DNA of 64,000 bases from Opisthorchis felineus. Lineage: Eukaryota > Platyhelminthes > Trematoda > Opisthorchiida > Opisthorchiidae. The stretch spans positions 584,774 through 648,773 of the forward strand of contig SJOL01006434.1 in NCBI GenBank assembly GCA_004794785.1. The letters are read 5' to 3'. The number at the start of each line of letters is the position of its first letter. The first letter of the stretch is position 1. The notes under the pieces were generated by a model that was not told the DNA's origin, made no database searches, and saw nothing but the letters and a program-made list of their open reading frames with translations. This document shows positions 47,061-59,509 of the stretch, piece after piece. Both the position numbers and the translations under genes were made by a program.

Positions 47061-50000
47061 TAGCAAAAGCCCAAGGCTAATATAGTCATTACCACTCTGG
47101 AACGTAAGTTGCTGCATTTTACCTTCAAACATTCCGCTGTAGAAAGGCGCTCCCCAGGAACTCAATAACCACACCTTGTTATGAGTGGCCACGTCTCCTT
47201 GTGACGCATTTGGCGTTTTCGTGCGTATTATAGTACATGATTATGAGTTTTGATTGATTCACCTGCACTCAGAAATAGGACTATTTCTATTTCGCTCTTA
47301 ACCCAAGTCAACATCATTTGATGTCGTACCGGTTGACAGGTATGACAGTCCAAATAACCTGTGATGCTTGACACACCTCTTGATTGTCAAACAGATTAGA
47401 ACACTTTCCAGATGTGTTAACTGAATTTTGTTCAGCTATTTCAGTACTATAGTAAATGTACTCGTAAACCTCATCCTTTGGACAATTAAGGTTAAAAATT
47501 TTAAGTTTATTCTGATGAATCACTTGGGCAACTTACAATAATGTCACCAAAATACAAAGTTGAGGCAATTGCTGTCTTCCGTTGCAGGGGAGAGGTAAGG
47601 CTAATCAGTTTTTGCAACATTGTAAACTCTTTCATCTCATTAAGCTTTGCCGACAGGACATCAAACATCTTTATTTTTTGCAAGCACTTAATGCATGCAA
47701 TATTCAATTTGCAAGCAAGTCTGATTGTTCGGCAGGTCAGTTACACGAAAACCCCTTGTACTGTACGGCGCGTATTCAAAAATGTGCACTCTTTTAACCT
47801 AGAGTTCCAAAGGAAAAGAGAAAACAGAGTTTTGATCATCTAAGTTTATGCAGAACGAGTTAAGGCTTTTACAACAAATTCAAGCAACTATTGTTTAGCT
47901 AGTTGTGCCATGGCTGATGATATCAACATTTCGGTTCTATGTACGTACATCCCTCCAAAAAGGAACTGCTGAGATCTAAAGGCTACAAAACGTTTGCCCA
48001 TATGGTCTGTGTTCTGGGGATAGATAAATGTAAGATGGTCATAAACTTATCCGAACTACTAGAGCACTTACAAATCCGTACCCCCGGTTTCAGGGTCAGA
48101 TAAATAAACCAACGCAATAACAGTAAAGTGTTTTAAATCTCAGTTTAGCACATTTGTATCGTACTGTACCTCCAGAGTTTTTCTAAAAGTCCACTGAAAC
48201 ATTTGGAAATCCTCATATAGAGTTTCACATCTCAAAAATGGATCGAGATGAATTTGCTCACCAGCCGATTTGACTATTTTCTCTCCCCCAAATGTTCCTG
48301 CTACTAAAGGGAATTTATTTTAACCTTTTATCGGTTTAGTGATTCTCAGCTGTGTTTTTCTGTCGAATTCAGGTTAAAAACGATATAAAATCACTTTCTC
48401 AAGAGACAATTCCATCCGTTATGCACTTGTTCCACAAATGGTTATTATTCTAGGAATTAGTTCTATAGGCCCGAATGAGTTAACTTTTTTGTAGAACTTA
48501 AAACTGAACAGTAGTAGAATGCACACGCTTAGACTGTCCTCATGCCTAACAATACCGCTTCAGTAGTCTTGTCAAAAATTTGTTTCGAAAAATGTAACGT
48601 TTTCCCGGATGAGAGAGAGACAAAGCTGGCCGGCGGAATTCCTCCTGGAATGCCAGTTCAGTCTGTTTTTTTGGCTGATAAGACACCATGTCGATGACGC
48701 ACTCAACATCAGCTGCTCGTTAGAGGAACACTTGGTAAAAGTAAACTGAAAGTGTTTTTAGAAGCACTTTAGATAAGGAATGCGGATAACTTAAGATTGT
48801 ATCACAGTGTAATTATAAGGGGGAATAAAGGTTAGGATGTTTTTGTGGAATAGATAACATGCCACTGAACAATGAATAGAAACGCTTTTGGCGTGTACTC
48901 GGAAAAATGCAGTAATAAACGATACAAGGAAGACTGTTCACAGACAGCCTTTGATTGTTGCACACAAACTGGCGGAAAGTGACCAAAGGCTTTCTGTCAA
49001 ACTCGTGTTAGGTTGCCACCGAAAGGGACGATATATTTAGCCATCTTCCTAAATTTCATACAGTTCAATTCACACTAGTAAATACTCTGTTCAATTTCGC
49101 TTTTTCATAGTAGCATACAACAAATGCAGCAGACCCAAGTTAAGTTCCCTATGTTTCTCAGGCCATCAAAATCCGCCCACTAGTAACAGCTGATTACTAT
49201 GAGTAAGCATATTCTCCTGTAACCCTTTCACATACATCGCTTGCATTTACTTTTTATGTCTGTGAACAAGCTCTTCAAAAATAAACGAAAAATAGACGAT
49301 AAAGTATATTTCTAAGCAAGCAACACCTAGGCATCTTCGGTTGCTCAAAATGAAATTTTATGTGGTCACATCGTCACTAAAACTGATGTGTTACAGAACA
49401 AAGAAATATTTCTTGTGATTAGACCGCTCACAGGATGATTTGGCTAGTCAGGGCCACTGGGCATATGCCATGCTGCTGTACTGAAGGCGCGATCGTTTCG
49501 ATGTTAAAGGTAGGCTCTTTTAATCAAATGACCGAGCGTCTGCGAGCACACAGGAAACATAACCCGTATCAAGTAACATATGCACGATTTACACAAGCAC
49601 TTTGTTTGAATCAAGCATACGTCGTTTGCCACTAGACATCAGCTCCTCCATATTAAATCTGAACAGGATTTCGATCTCATCCGTGACGTTTCTTCAAAAC
49701 AATTAAAGTTTCCTGCAAACACATTGTTTTATGCTCTGAGTTAATTAATTAGTGAAGCAGGCACAATTTTAGGATTAAAATAGAACAGTTGTTTTGCATG
49801 CCTAAAAATGACCAATATATGCTCATACAATCCATTTGGCCTAGTATGTTTGGCTAAGATTGTATCAAACTTGGGAACTAATTTGCTAACCTCATCACCT
49901 TCTCTGCGCATGGGTACGTTCAAAGCAACTCACCAGGTACCTTTGTAAATTCACACGGCCCTGTCTGTGACCGATTAACATGAGAATTGAAACGTAGATT

Positions 50001-53000
50001 CAGTCAGGTAAAAGGTTTCAATAAGTCTTTGACTTCGCTAAATTTCTATTGATGTTCACCACTTATTATATTAATCCTAATTTTCTGGGGCGACGAAACA
50101 CTAAAACCTCAAAGGAATTACAGTGAAAATACGGAAATTGTTTGTATTGGCCAATCCGTCAATTGATTCTGCCTTGATTAATTATAATTTGCCGTAAACA
50201 TACGGACTAGCCAATTAAAAGGACATTTTCTTCACCTACACGAGAACACGCCTGGAATGTATAGTGGTGAAGGAGGTGCCCTTTGCTGCTCAGTTACATA
50301 TATGCGAACAAGACTTAAGCAGTTACAAGCTAGTAGACACGAAAGTAAACATCTCATCTCATTTTGAATAGCGAACATTCCCAAGCCTTAACGATAGGCC
50401 TGTTTAAAGATCCGTCTTTGGCCTGACGGGCAAGTGTGCAAAATCTGTCAACTTCCATGTTGCCCTGCTCAATTTTTTTAAGGTGACCAAAGACTGAAGC
50501 TCGGGCAGCACTTCAGGCATTTTGAAAGCTGTTGCAATTCTGCCCACTCCCCCTTATAACATCTTCGAAGTTCGCGTTTCTTTCCTACAAAAAACTGCAT
50601 ACCCAACAAAATGAAAGGAACTGGCCTGTGTCGTTTATACTGCCAGTTCATCGGTGCTGTGTCGCAAGTCCCCGGATGTACATGTCTGTTAATGACCTCA
50701 CACCATCTGTAATTTCACTGAACCGACGCGCGGCTCAACTGTCCGTATAGTCTTACCCATCATTTCATTAGCTTTATGTGTACACGATGGCTCCGCTTCA
50801 GATAAACTAGCTCAAGTCATGTACTGACACCGCCGCAAGAATAATTTCAGTGGGACATGAGTTTACGTCATGGTTGCGATTGTGTCAGGTAATGCAGTGT
50901 CTACACTCTTGTAGGCTTCACTTCTGTTATCTCACCGACAATACACCCAGCAGAGTGACTGGTGTTGTCGACTTTCCTTCAACCTCACCATAAATGCCTT
51001 CAGCTCTCGCACAATTAAGATAGCCTGCGCTTCCGTTCTATGGAGTTCCAACTTGTTAGGCAACAGTGCTACTGTGCCTGTGCTACAGGCAACTGCTGCG
51101 GTTGAATGACCTATTTAATGGATTCGTCAGAAATCGTGTGCAACGCTTATTTCTAAGTCGTTTTCCAATCCATCACTTTAAACATAAGATACGTGTCAAC
51201 AATCAAGTTGAATATATTTACTGTGGCAGAACAAACCAATAAAATACGAAGGTATTCCCTGATGAACAAGCAGATTGTCCATTCTTTGTAATAGCGTTGC
51301 TGCCTGCCTCTACATATGTAACGGCTTCAGACAGGGACATTGGGTTACAAAATGGTTGTCACTACATTCGGTATGACTTTTTTAGAAAATTCTGTGACGT
51401 TTACTTGACCATGCACACAAAAACAAGCATACAGGCCTGGAAACTTCGGTCGATGTTAGTAGATTTACACGACAAATCGGAAATAGTTGTGACAAGTGGT
51501 CATCGAAACGATGGTTTATTCAATAGGCTTAGCAGCAGAAGTGGGCTTCTGGAGCTCCATGAGATAAAGATTTTTGGGAAGGTTAGGGAATCCAGGGCTA
51601 GTAACAAACCTGTGCGTAAAACCTGTGCTTCGTGGCATCTACACTTTTCACCACCGTTCATCCGTCACATTCCTTGATCAGGGAAATGACAGAAGTGGAT
51701 ACGCACAATTGGAAATGTTGGATAAGCTGAATGTTCCGTCGGTCAAATACTATTACCACATTGTTGCTGACCCTATTTCCAACTTTCATTCGAATATCAA
51801 CAGGTTTAGCATATGCTTGATGCAGCAAGACCAAAAATGACAAATTTAGAATGAGGACCACCGCTATGGACATGGAAACGTCCTATGTAATGGTCACGAC
51901 GTGCTAACCGTGTGATAGGTCTATCGAAAAATTTGCTCTCGTCATACCTTGAGAAGCTAAATATAGCGGTTTACCGTGACAAGGACAGCTGACAGATCAG
52001 ACGTTGAATGTCCCAAGGCACTGGTAACATTGTATTGAACTAGTGGTAATTCGGCTGATTTGAGGTTGCAACTGAAATGGAAGAAACGTAGGTGCTGATT
52101 GTTTGAAGAAGTCATGGTTTGTACATTTCGGGACGGGAGTGGTTCGAAGCTGCTGGTGAACGTTCCTGAACGGTTACTACTCCGTTTATGTCACATCAAA
52201 CGTTTTTAAATCTGTTGATCCAGTTTGCGCTTACACCCCAAGCATCGAAGAAAGAACACATCGTCTTCCATTACAGAGGTCTCATAAAAATGTCTGTGGG
52301 TAAGACAACCGCGGATTTTGTTTAATTCTCAAAACTTTCGACGAAAAAGTGCGATCTTCCTTGTCTCTCCTCTCTTATTTGATGGGTTTAACGCCTAGTC
52401 GACCTGCATAACACGTCTGCACGACTCGTTGGCAAGAAGTAAATATGTTGTCTAACGAAGATTGGAAATTAAGCATCACTCACCCTGCAGTAGCACTGTA
52501 GAACGTTCACCGTTTACTGGTTGGAATTCCCTTAGCATTACCAAGCCGGTGGTTGAGAGGAGCATTTCCTAATAAATGATTAGTCGCCTCCGGCACTGTC
52601 GTTGTTTTCATCGTGCTGCCCGAAAACTAGTACACTCGGCTATTCGGAGTATGCTTAACCCACAGGCCTCTACTTGTAGAGGTTTTCGCGAGTTGGTAAA
52701 CCACTTCTATACAGGTGCGTGCATTATCACGTGACTGGTAGTCTGTTTTCCATCCAACACTTCCCAGCTTCGTTCACTAGAAGGTTCCGAGTAAGAACAT
52801 TATTCGCACATCGTGAACAATGCAGTATGTCTGAACACTTTTGACCTACCCAACATATTCGTCTCCACCGCCCCCAAGTTTGTCATTTGCTCACCGGTTC
52901 GATCGAATTGTACCCAGTTGACAACATGCTCACCTGTCTGATAAAGTGATCACCGAATTCTGAGAGGCCCGGTATCACTTACACTGATAAGGGTTAATGG

Positions 53001-53395
53001 ACTCTAGATCAGGTTTGATAGATTCAGTGTGCAACAGAACTTAGTTTCATTACTGGTATTGCTCGCGATGGTGACCTGATAACGAGATCCCAAAACCGTT
53101 GGGGTTTGTCACTTTTTCTGATCGAAACTATGGGAACTCTCAAGTAAGTAATTAAGTATAAAGCTGTGCACTCATTAAAAGACATCGGTTTACGCCGCGC
53201 TGCTGAAGTTTTAGCTAGGTGGCGTGCTTAACATTCACGTTAGACGAATCAAATTATTCAGCAAGCTAGGCTAGTAGATTTGAGCAAAACAGGACACTTA
53301 CGATAACCCTACGCACCTGTTGTCGTTTGTTACGCAAAAAACAAAAAATGCCGCAATTTGGTATTATACCATTTGCATTCCGATAAGTGCTCAGT
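47061..53395. other. Gene-poor stretch, no supported gene
   Basis: The stretch holds only short unrecognised frames. The longest are 51297-51677 (126 codons) and 47541-47843 (100 codons, plus strand), the latter overlapped by others in different phases. A small perfect palindromic hairpin (CCTCTA-CTTG-TAGAGG) lies at 52667-52682. I see no tRNA, repeat element or splice-bounded exon that I could defend. Confidence 0.5.
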
Positions 53396-53887
53396 TTACA
53401 ATCCCCCCTTAGGGCGGTTTTGTAAGTGGCTAGGGTTCCCCAAAAGGTTTGAGGACACAGATTTTTGACGTGATAGGCAGGTGATAAGGGTGATTGTGGT
53501 TTTGGACAGTTTTGTTACGAGTCTTCTAATTGAGGTGCGTCGTGAGGCGGAACAGAGCCGTGCTTGAGTGAGTTTGTGATAAGCAGTAATATACGCACAC
53601 TCGTAGCAATGCAGTGATGTGACGATGAAGTTGGCAAACCGACCGCCAACCAACCGGGCTGGGCTAGGAGACATTATTTTATCTGTTGATCTGTAGCTTG
53701 TTGTGATTTCAGTGGGTTTTTTTCTAAGGGCAGATGGTTCTGTGAAGCGTAGTCTAATCCTGAATGAAAATGAGTGGCGATTTATATTGGTATGGTCAAA
53801 ACCGGAACAACAAGCCCAAACGGGAATTTCCTTCCTTTTCGGTGTTCGCTTCTGACTAAAATTGTTCTCAGGACCTGGAGTGGTCAT
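53396..53887 (-). other. Unrecognised open frame (163 codons), possibly repeat-derived
   Basis: This is a basic, Ser/Thr-rich frame from an ATG at 53887. It includes SPSPARLVGGRFANF and a His-Cys-Tyr-Glu-Cys string but no domain that I recognise. Its GC is higher than that of the neighbouring DNA, and the product reads more like the conceptual translations of interspersed repeats than like an isolated gene. No acceptor or donor at its ends was convincing. Confidence 0.22.
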
Positions 53888-56052
53888 GTCTGTCTGGTAC
53901 CAGGTAAGAGTTAATGTTTGTCCTTAATTGGTTCCCGTTGAAGAGCCACGGAGTTTTACTACCAGTGTTCCATCGCTGTTCAAGGTGGTTAGTCTATGCA
54001 GTGTTGTAAAACCAAGTGGTGCTGTAGGTCAGTGAAAGCACGCTAAGTTGCTGGCATGTATCCATTTACGTACTCTTAGCCGGATCGAACCCTGCTTTAT
54101 GGCTGATTTCTTGGGTCTGTAAAGCCAGACCGAACCAGCGTTCATCTCTATTTTTGCGAAAAGCCAGGCAAAATTCGCCATCCCAGAAAATTTGAAATAA
54201 TTCCGGAGAGAGCGGAATCATTTGGCAAAGTATAGGTACTTGTTTCCGGATAAAGTGAGGAAGGAAATGCAAAACATTTTACAGATAAATTCAACATTCC
54301 TCAGCGTATACCGTCTAAGAAACCACAACCCCGTCATTGGAAAGCTACTGAAGGGTAAGTCACTGACAACGGGCAGCCGATTTTGATTTTTTAAATCACG
54401 AAACAGCACACCAGCTTCAGCTGAAAAAGCATACTGACAGAAGGATGCAAAGCAGTATGAAAATACAAACCCTTATTCAGCCCAGGGTGCAAACTAACTC
54501 TAATCATACGAACTCGTATACAATTTGGGTCCGTTGTACGTCAGGCACGTAATTTTGTCGGTCTGTTAACCATCAAGCTAGTAGGTAGATTATCAAAACC
54601 GCTAGCTATCTTACGTTTAGTACAGAATGGTTGGTAGACGATGAATTGTAACCTAGTCCGTCTATATTTAGAGGAATGAATCTTAACCTCAAAGTTTATC
54701 CTCTAACATAGAGAATTAATGTTTCGGAAATGATGCGTGTATGGCCACGTTAAAAGTAAGAGTCCCATATCCAGTAAGACCACTTCACTTGATTTATGGT
54801 TGAGCGATAATCACATGCCTACAGATTTCGTTTGTGGGAACTTAAATTAAGCAACTAACAACTGGCTCCCATCCTCCTCAAATGCCTGTTAACAACAGTT
54901 GTTCCAAAATGAATGTTTTTGGCTTTTCTTTGTCTTTTCTTGTCATTCATAGGTAACCACTTTCTTGTTCATCTTGATCTGTATCCCTAATATCCATTCA
55001 CATACAACTTCTCAAAATTTACCGCTAATTTTGCCTTATTTTCTTCTTTGTTGGCTGCGTTCAAGCATCCAATTTTATAGCTACCTATCTTATTGAGATG
55101 GTGGCTGAACCGACTGAGAATAGGAGAGGACAATAAACAGAACACAGAATAAATCTTACAGAAATAAATCCTTGTTAAAAAGTACCGAAGCTCCTCACAC
55201 TACCATCAATCTGTACGTAGCTCGGAGGATGAAGGAAATTCATTCTAAGGGTGGAACCCTCATCTGAGAATTCGTCACTCGAGCAGCCAGTCAATGCATT
55301 ACCACGTGCTGAGGATGCCATGACTGAAGAATGAGCGCCATGTTTTAAGTGCGAGCTAATCACAATGTTGATCGGCCGCTTTTGGCTGAATGGTCAAGCT
55401 ACTAGCCGGGCGGTCGATCGTTCGAAATTTCGTATAGTTTTGCGAGATATAGATTGCTTAGAGGAGTGCCTTTATTGGATAGCACTTCTTGGAACCCGAT
55501 GATAAGGGACGTACTCAGTTTAATAACAGGAGACCATGCATCATCATCGGTGGATTTATTGTGGGCAACCTTTCTCTTTTGACACAAAAGCTTCGTCAGG
55601 CCAAGTGAGTAAGTTACCAGATTGATCGGGTTTTAAGGCAGTCAGGGAACCAATCCGTGAGATTTCTTATGACTAGCCGAATTGATCAGTACTGGGTGTC
55701 AGTCTGATGTTCCCGTTTGTTGGTTAGTGGGGATGACTAATATCTACGATAGACTGGTTAGGTGGGAGTTGTGTTCACGTTGAACCCGGATTTTGCGGCC
55801 TTGATTTTTCTATCTAGGACGCCTTAATGGAATATTCCTCTTGGGGTCGTTCACAGAATTTGTTCGCCTGTATTCGTCCGGGGGTGCCGGGACAATTGGT
55901 TTGGGGTTGGGGGGTGGAGTTGGTTAATTGGATCTTACTCTGCTTGGATTTTGTACTTTTAGACCCAGACCATTTTGATGATAACTGCGCACCATCTCAC
56001 GTCATCTCGGCTGATCTAAAACCGCTCTCCACACGCTTGCCAGTTCTACGCC
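53888..56052. other. Non-coding stretch before the GIY-YIG relic
   Basis: It contains a possible SINE-like head at 55376-55432 and short unrecognised frames only. The part from about 55620 to 56052 lies 3' of the minus-strand PLE fragment and may be its untranslated tail. It has G-rich segments on the plus strand (for example near 55880-55920), but I cannot match it to the PLE tail at 8034-8470. Confidence 0.4.
55376..55432 (+). repeat. Possible degenerate tRNA-derived SINE head
   Basis: TGGCTGAATGG (55383-55393) fits a pol III A box, and GTTCGAAAT (55420-55428) is one base off a B box. The spacing of about 37 bases is shorter than in a tRNA. It is plausible as a decayed SINE head with a small deletion, but it may be chance. 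Confidence 0.3.
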
Positions 56053-56526
56053 CTATATTCTATTCACACTGGGATGCTTGGCGATTTCCACCGCCTCGGC
56101 CATCAGTCGCTGTGGTGTGAATCTTAACCCCCGTCTTAGAATGTCCACATTTTCCAAATCTATCCTGTGCCCAGTGTCTAGTGCATGCCCTGCCATTGCC
56201 GAATCTTTGACTATCGCCTGATATTTATCTATGTTTCTCGGTGGTCTGTTAATGGATCGCTTATGCTCACCGATTCTAGTGGGCAGTTGCCTGGCTTTCT
56301 GACCTATATAAATCTTTGTACAGTCGTTACATTTTATTTTGTACACACAGTTTCTAGTTCTATCAACCGGAAGGCGATCCTTCCACTGCACCAACACTGA
56401 GCGTAAAGTCTTTCCCTTCTGGAATGCTACTCTAATGTCAGGCGTATTCAGTACCCTTCTGAATACCTCTCTGAAACGATGACTATCCAATCGGTCCCAA
56501 ACATTTTCCAATTGATAGGAAACCAT
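56053..56526 (-). pseudogene. Penelope-like element, GIY-YIG endonuclease C-terminal fragment
   Basis: This minus-strand frame of 157 codons encodes the endonuclease part of a Penelope-like retroelement, the nuclease that nicks target DNA for reverse transcription. CVYKI (residues 60-64) stands for the GIY half and YIGQ (73-76) for the YIG half. KCNDC lies between them and may be part of the PLE-specific zinc-binding site. RIGEHKR (84-90) carries the conserved Arg, followed by HALDTGH (114-120) and the AEAVEIAKHPSVNRI end with its Glu at 144. The Gly before VYKI has become Cys. The reverse transcriptase is absent and a stop lies four codons before the first Met, so it is a 5'-truncated dead copy. 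It belongs to a different PLE family from the locus at 7525-8470. Confidence 0.93.
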
Positions 56527-57784
56527 GCATGTTTTCTATCTGTGTAAACACCGCGTGTTTTAAATTTCAAAGCGTATTATCATTTACAGTTATCCAATCT
56601 TTCAGATGTATCTAAGCATTTATGTATTTCTGTCGCATTTGTTTCCTCTAACTAACAATTTCGAAGACTTCCAGCAATTGTGGTTGGCTGAAATTCGAAA
56701 TAGAAGTGTTTCATCTTGTGACAGCCAACACAAAAGATGGCATCATGCTCCGATAACATGCGGTCAGGGAATCTATTTTCGAGCGTCCACATTTTATGGA
56801 TTCAGAACAAAGTATATGTATCGTCATACTAGACATCATAGACTATGTGGGAAGCAACGGCATAGATGAAACTTTTACGTATACTTGCACACAACTGTGA
56901 ATTTTGAATAAGGCACTGCCTGGGTGTCGTGCCACATTGATTCATTTGTTTATAATAGGCACTTACTTTTCCAGCGACATTCGTTGTGGGTTTATGCTAA
57001 TTAGCTGCTTGCACTACCACAAGAAACAAGACTATGGGCAATCAAACAGATCGCCAGACGTATAGATTATAAATAATGGTGAATGGATTGTCTATCACTA
57101 GGTCCAGAATATCTTGAAATTTCACACTGTCTGCTTGTATGAATTCGGATGTGTTGTGGATATCATACAACATGGTTGTCGTTGCAATTCCTTAACACAG
57201 TCATGAACAGAAAAACCCGATACCTGAACCTTTCCAACTAACAACTCATTGCGAGGTGGAGTGTGTCTTTATGATGTGCTAAATTCGGTTATACGGCAAC
57301 CATCCATCTGTCCAATCCGTTATTTTCCATCGTTCAAAATTTGATTGGTTTTTTAATGAATAAATTAGGGAAATAATGGTATTGCAACGTTGGTGATATC
57401 AACGCATTACTGGGACAGTTGACGGACAAAACTATGGTGGTGGCAAACTAGACTGCCATCAGTACACTAGCTGTGAGATTAAACCAGTCATCGCAGCGTG
57501 CTACGGAGGTAAAATGTGGCTAGTCCTCACTGTGTATTCGATGTAGATTAGGGCCCTCAAGGTCATTGTTGCAAATCGGTTGCGTCGGTCCTCCCACATG
57601 CAATAATCTACGGCCTTCTGTCACTCTTGTGGTTCTATCATGTCCGTTTCCCCGACAAAAATTTCTAAATATAAGGATTAGTTCTCCCCAAACCGAACGT
57701 CAGCACACTTAGTAGAACATTCTGAGTTCGACAATTAGATTACATTACGGTTCAGAAGACAACCTATTTCAGATAACGAAATAC

Positions 57785-57846
57785 TCTACGAACTTCGGTT
57801 GACGAAAGCCTTGCGAGGACTGAAAATCAACCAGGGTTCAAATTTT
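57785..57846 (+). repeat. Weak tRNA-like relic
   Basis: GGTTCAAATTT (from 57835) resembles a B box, and AACTTCGGTTGACG (from 57791), 44 bases upstream, resembles a D-arm/A box. Each box has several mismatches. It is recorded as a possible old SINE head only. Confidence 0.22.
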
Positions 57847-59472
57847 GAGCTTTCTAACAGTTTTTACAATTTTGCCATTTAAACATTCACTTGCCAGATA
57901 GAAAAATGGCCTTAGCTACTGTCATTTGCGAACTGCTATTCGGATTATTGCTTGCATTTAGAAGATTGGCTGTCTGACCAGACAGATTGATTTCTTTCCC
58001 AGGATCAGCCTGTCATTTTGAAGATCTTTGTCAATCTCTTCATAGTTTTGGAGAAAGCACACTACACAACAATTGAAATTTAGGCGACCTAAATGGACTG
58101 ACCCTATATAGTTGAGGAAAAAAGTAACAAATTAAGGTCTACTACACGTTGAATTCACAACTAACAAAACTCTGATGATAATAATATCAAGTGTGTGAGA
58201 ACAAATGGCTTACCTTAAATAGGAATATGAAAAATCACTCACTCAATTTACATTGAAGCCGTACTGTACACCTTTGTAACAGCCGAGAAGACAGACATAC
58301 ACATAGCCCAGCGTTAAGCTGAAGTCATGGTCTGGTATTCAGGTAACTACGCCATTTCACTCGGTATTGAACCAGCAGCGTGTGGTAGGTTAAGTGTGGT
58401 CCCTGGTTTATTGATAAACATTTTCAAATGCTAGTGAAACTTTTCGTGATATATTGCAGCTTCGCTGAGCATCCAAATGAAAAATCGGGCAACACGGGGA
58501 GGATCATACAGTAGTAACATCGTTCTTTGGAATAATGATAACGATCGATTGATAACGATCAGAGTAACTGTTATTTCCAAAGCGTTCATTTTAAAATCTT
58601 AAGGGTACAGTCATCAAGGCATCAAGATCAAACTAGTGAACCCGTTTTATATCATGCGGAACTCAGACTTTGGCATGATGGAACATCAGAATACTTCACG
58701 ATGACCACCTCAGAATGAAGGCCAAGCAGGCTAGTAGAGAACAGTCAACAAGGAAAGAAGACAATTTCATTTTTGCAGATTCTAAATGGGAGCCAAACAC
58801 CAAATAGCCCGCAGCTATTCCAGAATGTCTTACAACTAAGAAATGCAATGAATAGCCGAAACCGAAAGCCTTCGTCCAAACTGGAATGAATAAACTGCTG
58901 GAACCAAAAATACGCACAGAAAGTTTATCCGGCTTCTGCGCCCAGGCCACCAGTTCATCAATAAAACATAAGCAGCGAGCAGTTGATTATGGTCTATTTC
59001 GTAATCGGGAATCCGGCTGCTGTGTAAACAGCCGAATATGGAATATACAATGTGCACACAACGCACATTTGTTCAACTGACGGGCTGTTGCTACGATGTA
59101 TTACAAGAATCAGACTTTGCTAAGAGGCGATACTCATTTGATGAAGGAAATTTTCTAACAACAATACTTAAGCGATGAGGTATCTGTTGTAATTCGTCAC
59201 TTCATCTTTTATTCATGAGATTTAAGGAGCCTTGGTTGCCTTCACAGTTTGTTGAATCGATTACTTTTATTTAAACTCGTCTGTAACTCACAATTATCAC
59301 TAAAACCAACTAGGTTCAATATCCACCACTTATAGTCTCTTGAGTGTGTTTTGGCTTGACGGCAAAACATGTCACTCAAACCGGCGGAAAGAGCATTCAC
59401 ATTCACGTGGCTGACGTTGGGTTTGGAAGAGCATGTGGGTTGAGGTCAGGGAGCAACAATTCAGATTCACTC

Positions 59473-59509
59473 AGTGATAAAATCCATGGGTTATCACTCT
59501 CATGGATTT
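59473..59509. repeat. Interlocked inverted repeats (A-B-A'-B' order)
   Basis: AGTGATAA (59473-59480) pairs with TTATCACT (59491-59498), and AATCCATG (59481-59488) pairs with CATGGATT (59501-59508), all perfectly. The second pair extends to nine bases by sharing one A. The arms alternate, so the two hairpins cannot form together without a very tight pseudoknot. The segment lies within overlapping unrecognised frames at 59344-59842. Confidence 0.7.

Noticed and set aside
52621..52688. Cloverleaf-like nesting of CGAAAAC/GTTTTCG around a CCTCTA-CTTG-TAGAGG hairpin
   Set aside because: The arms are short, share a base with the inner hairpin, and have no A or B box, so it is not a tRNA. It is probably chance.
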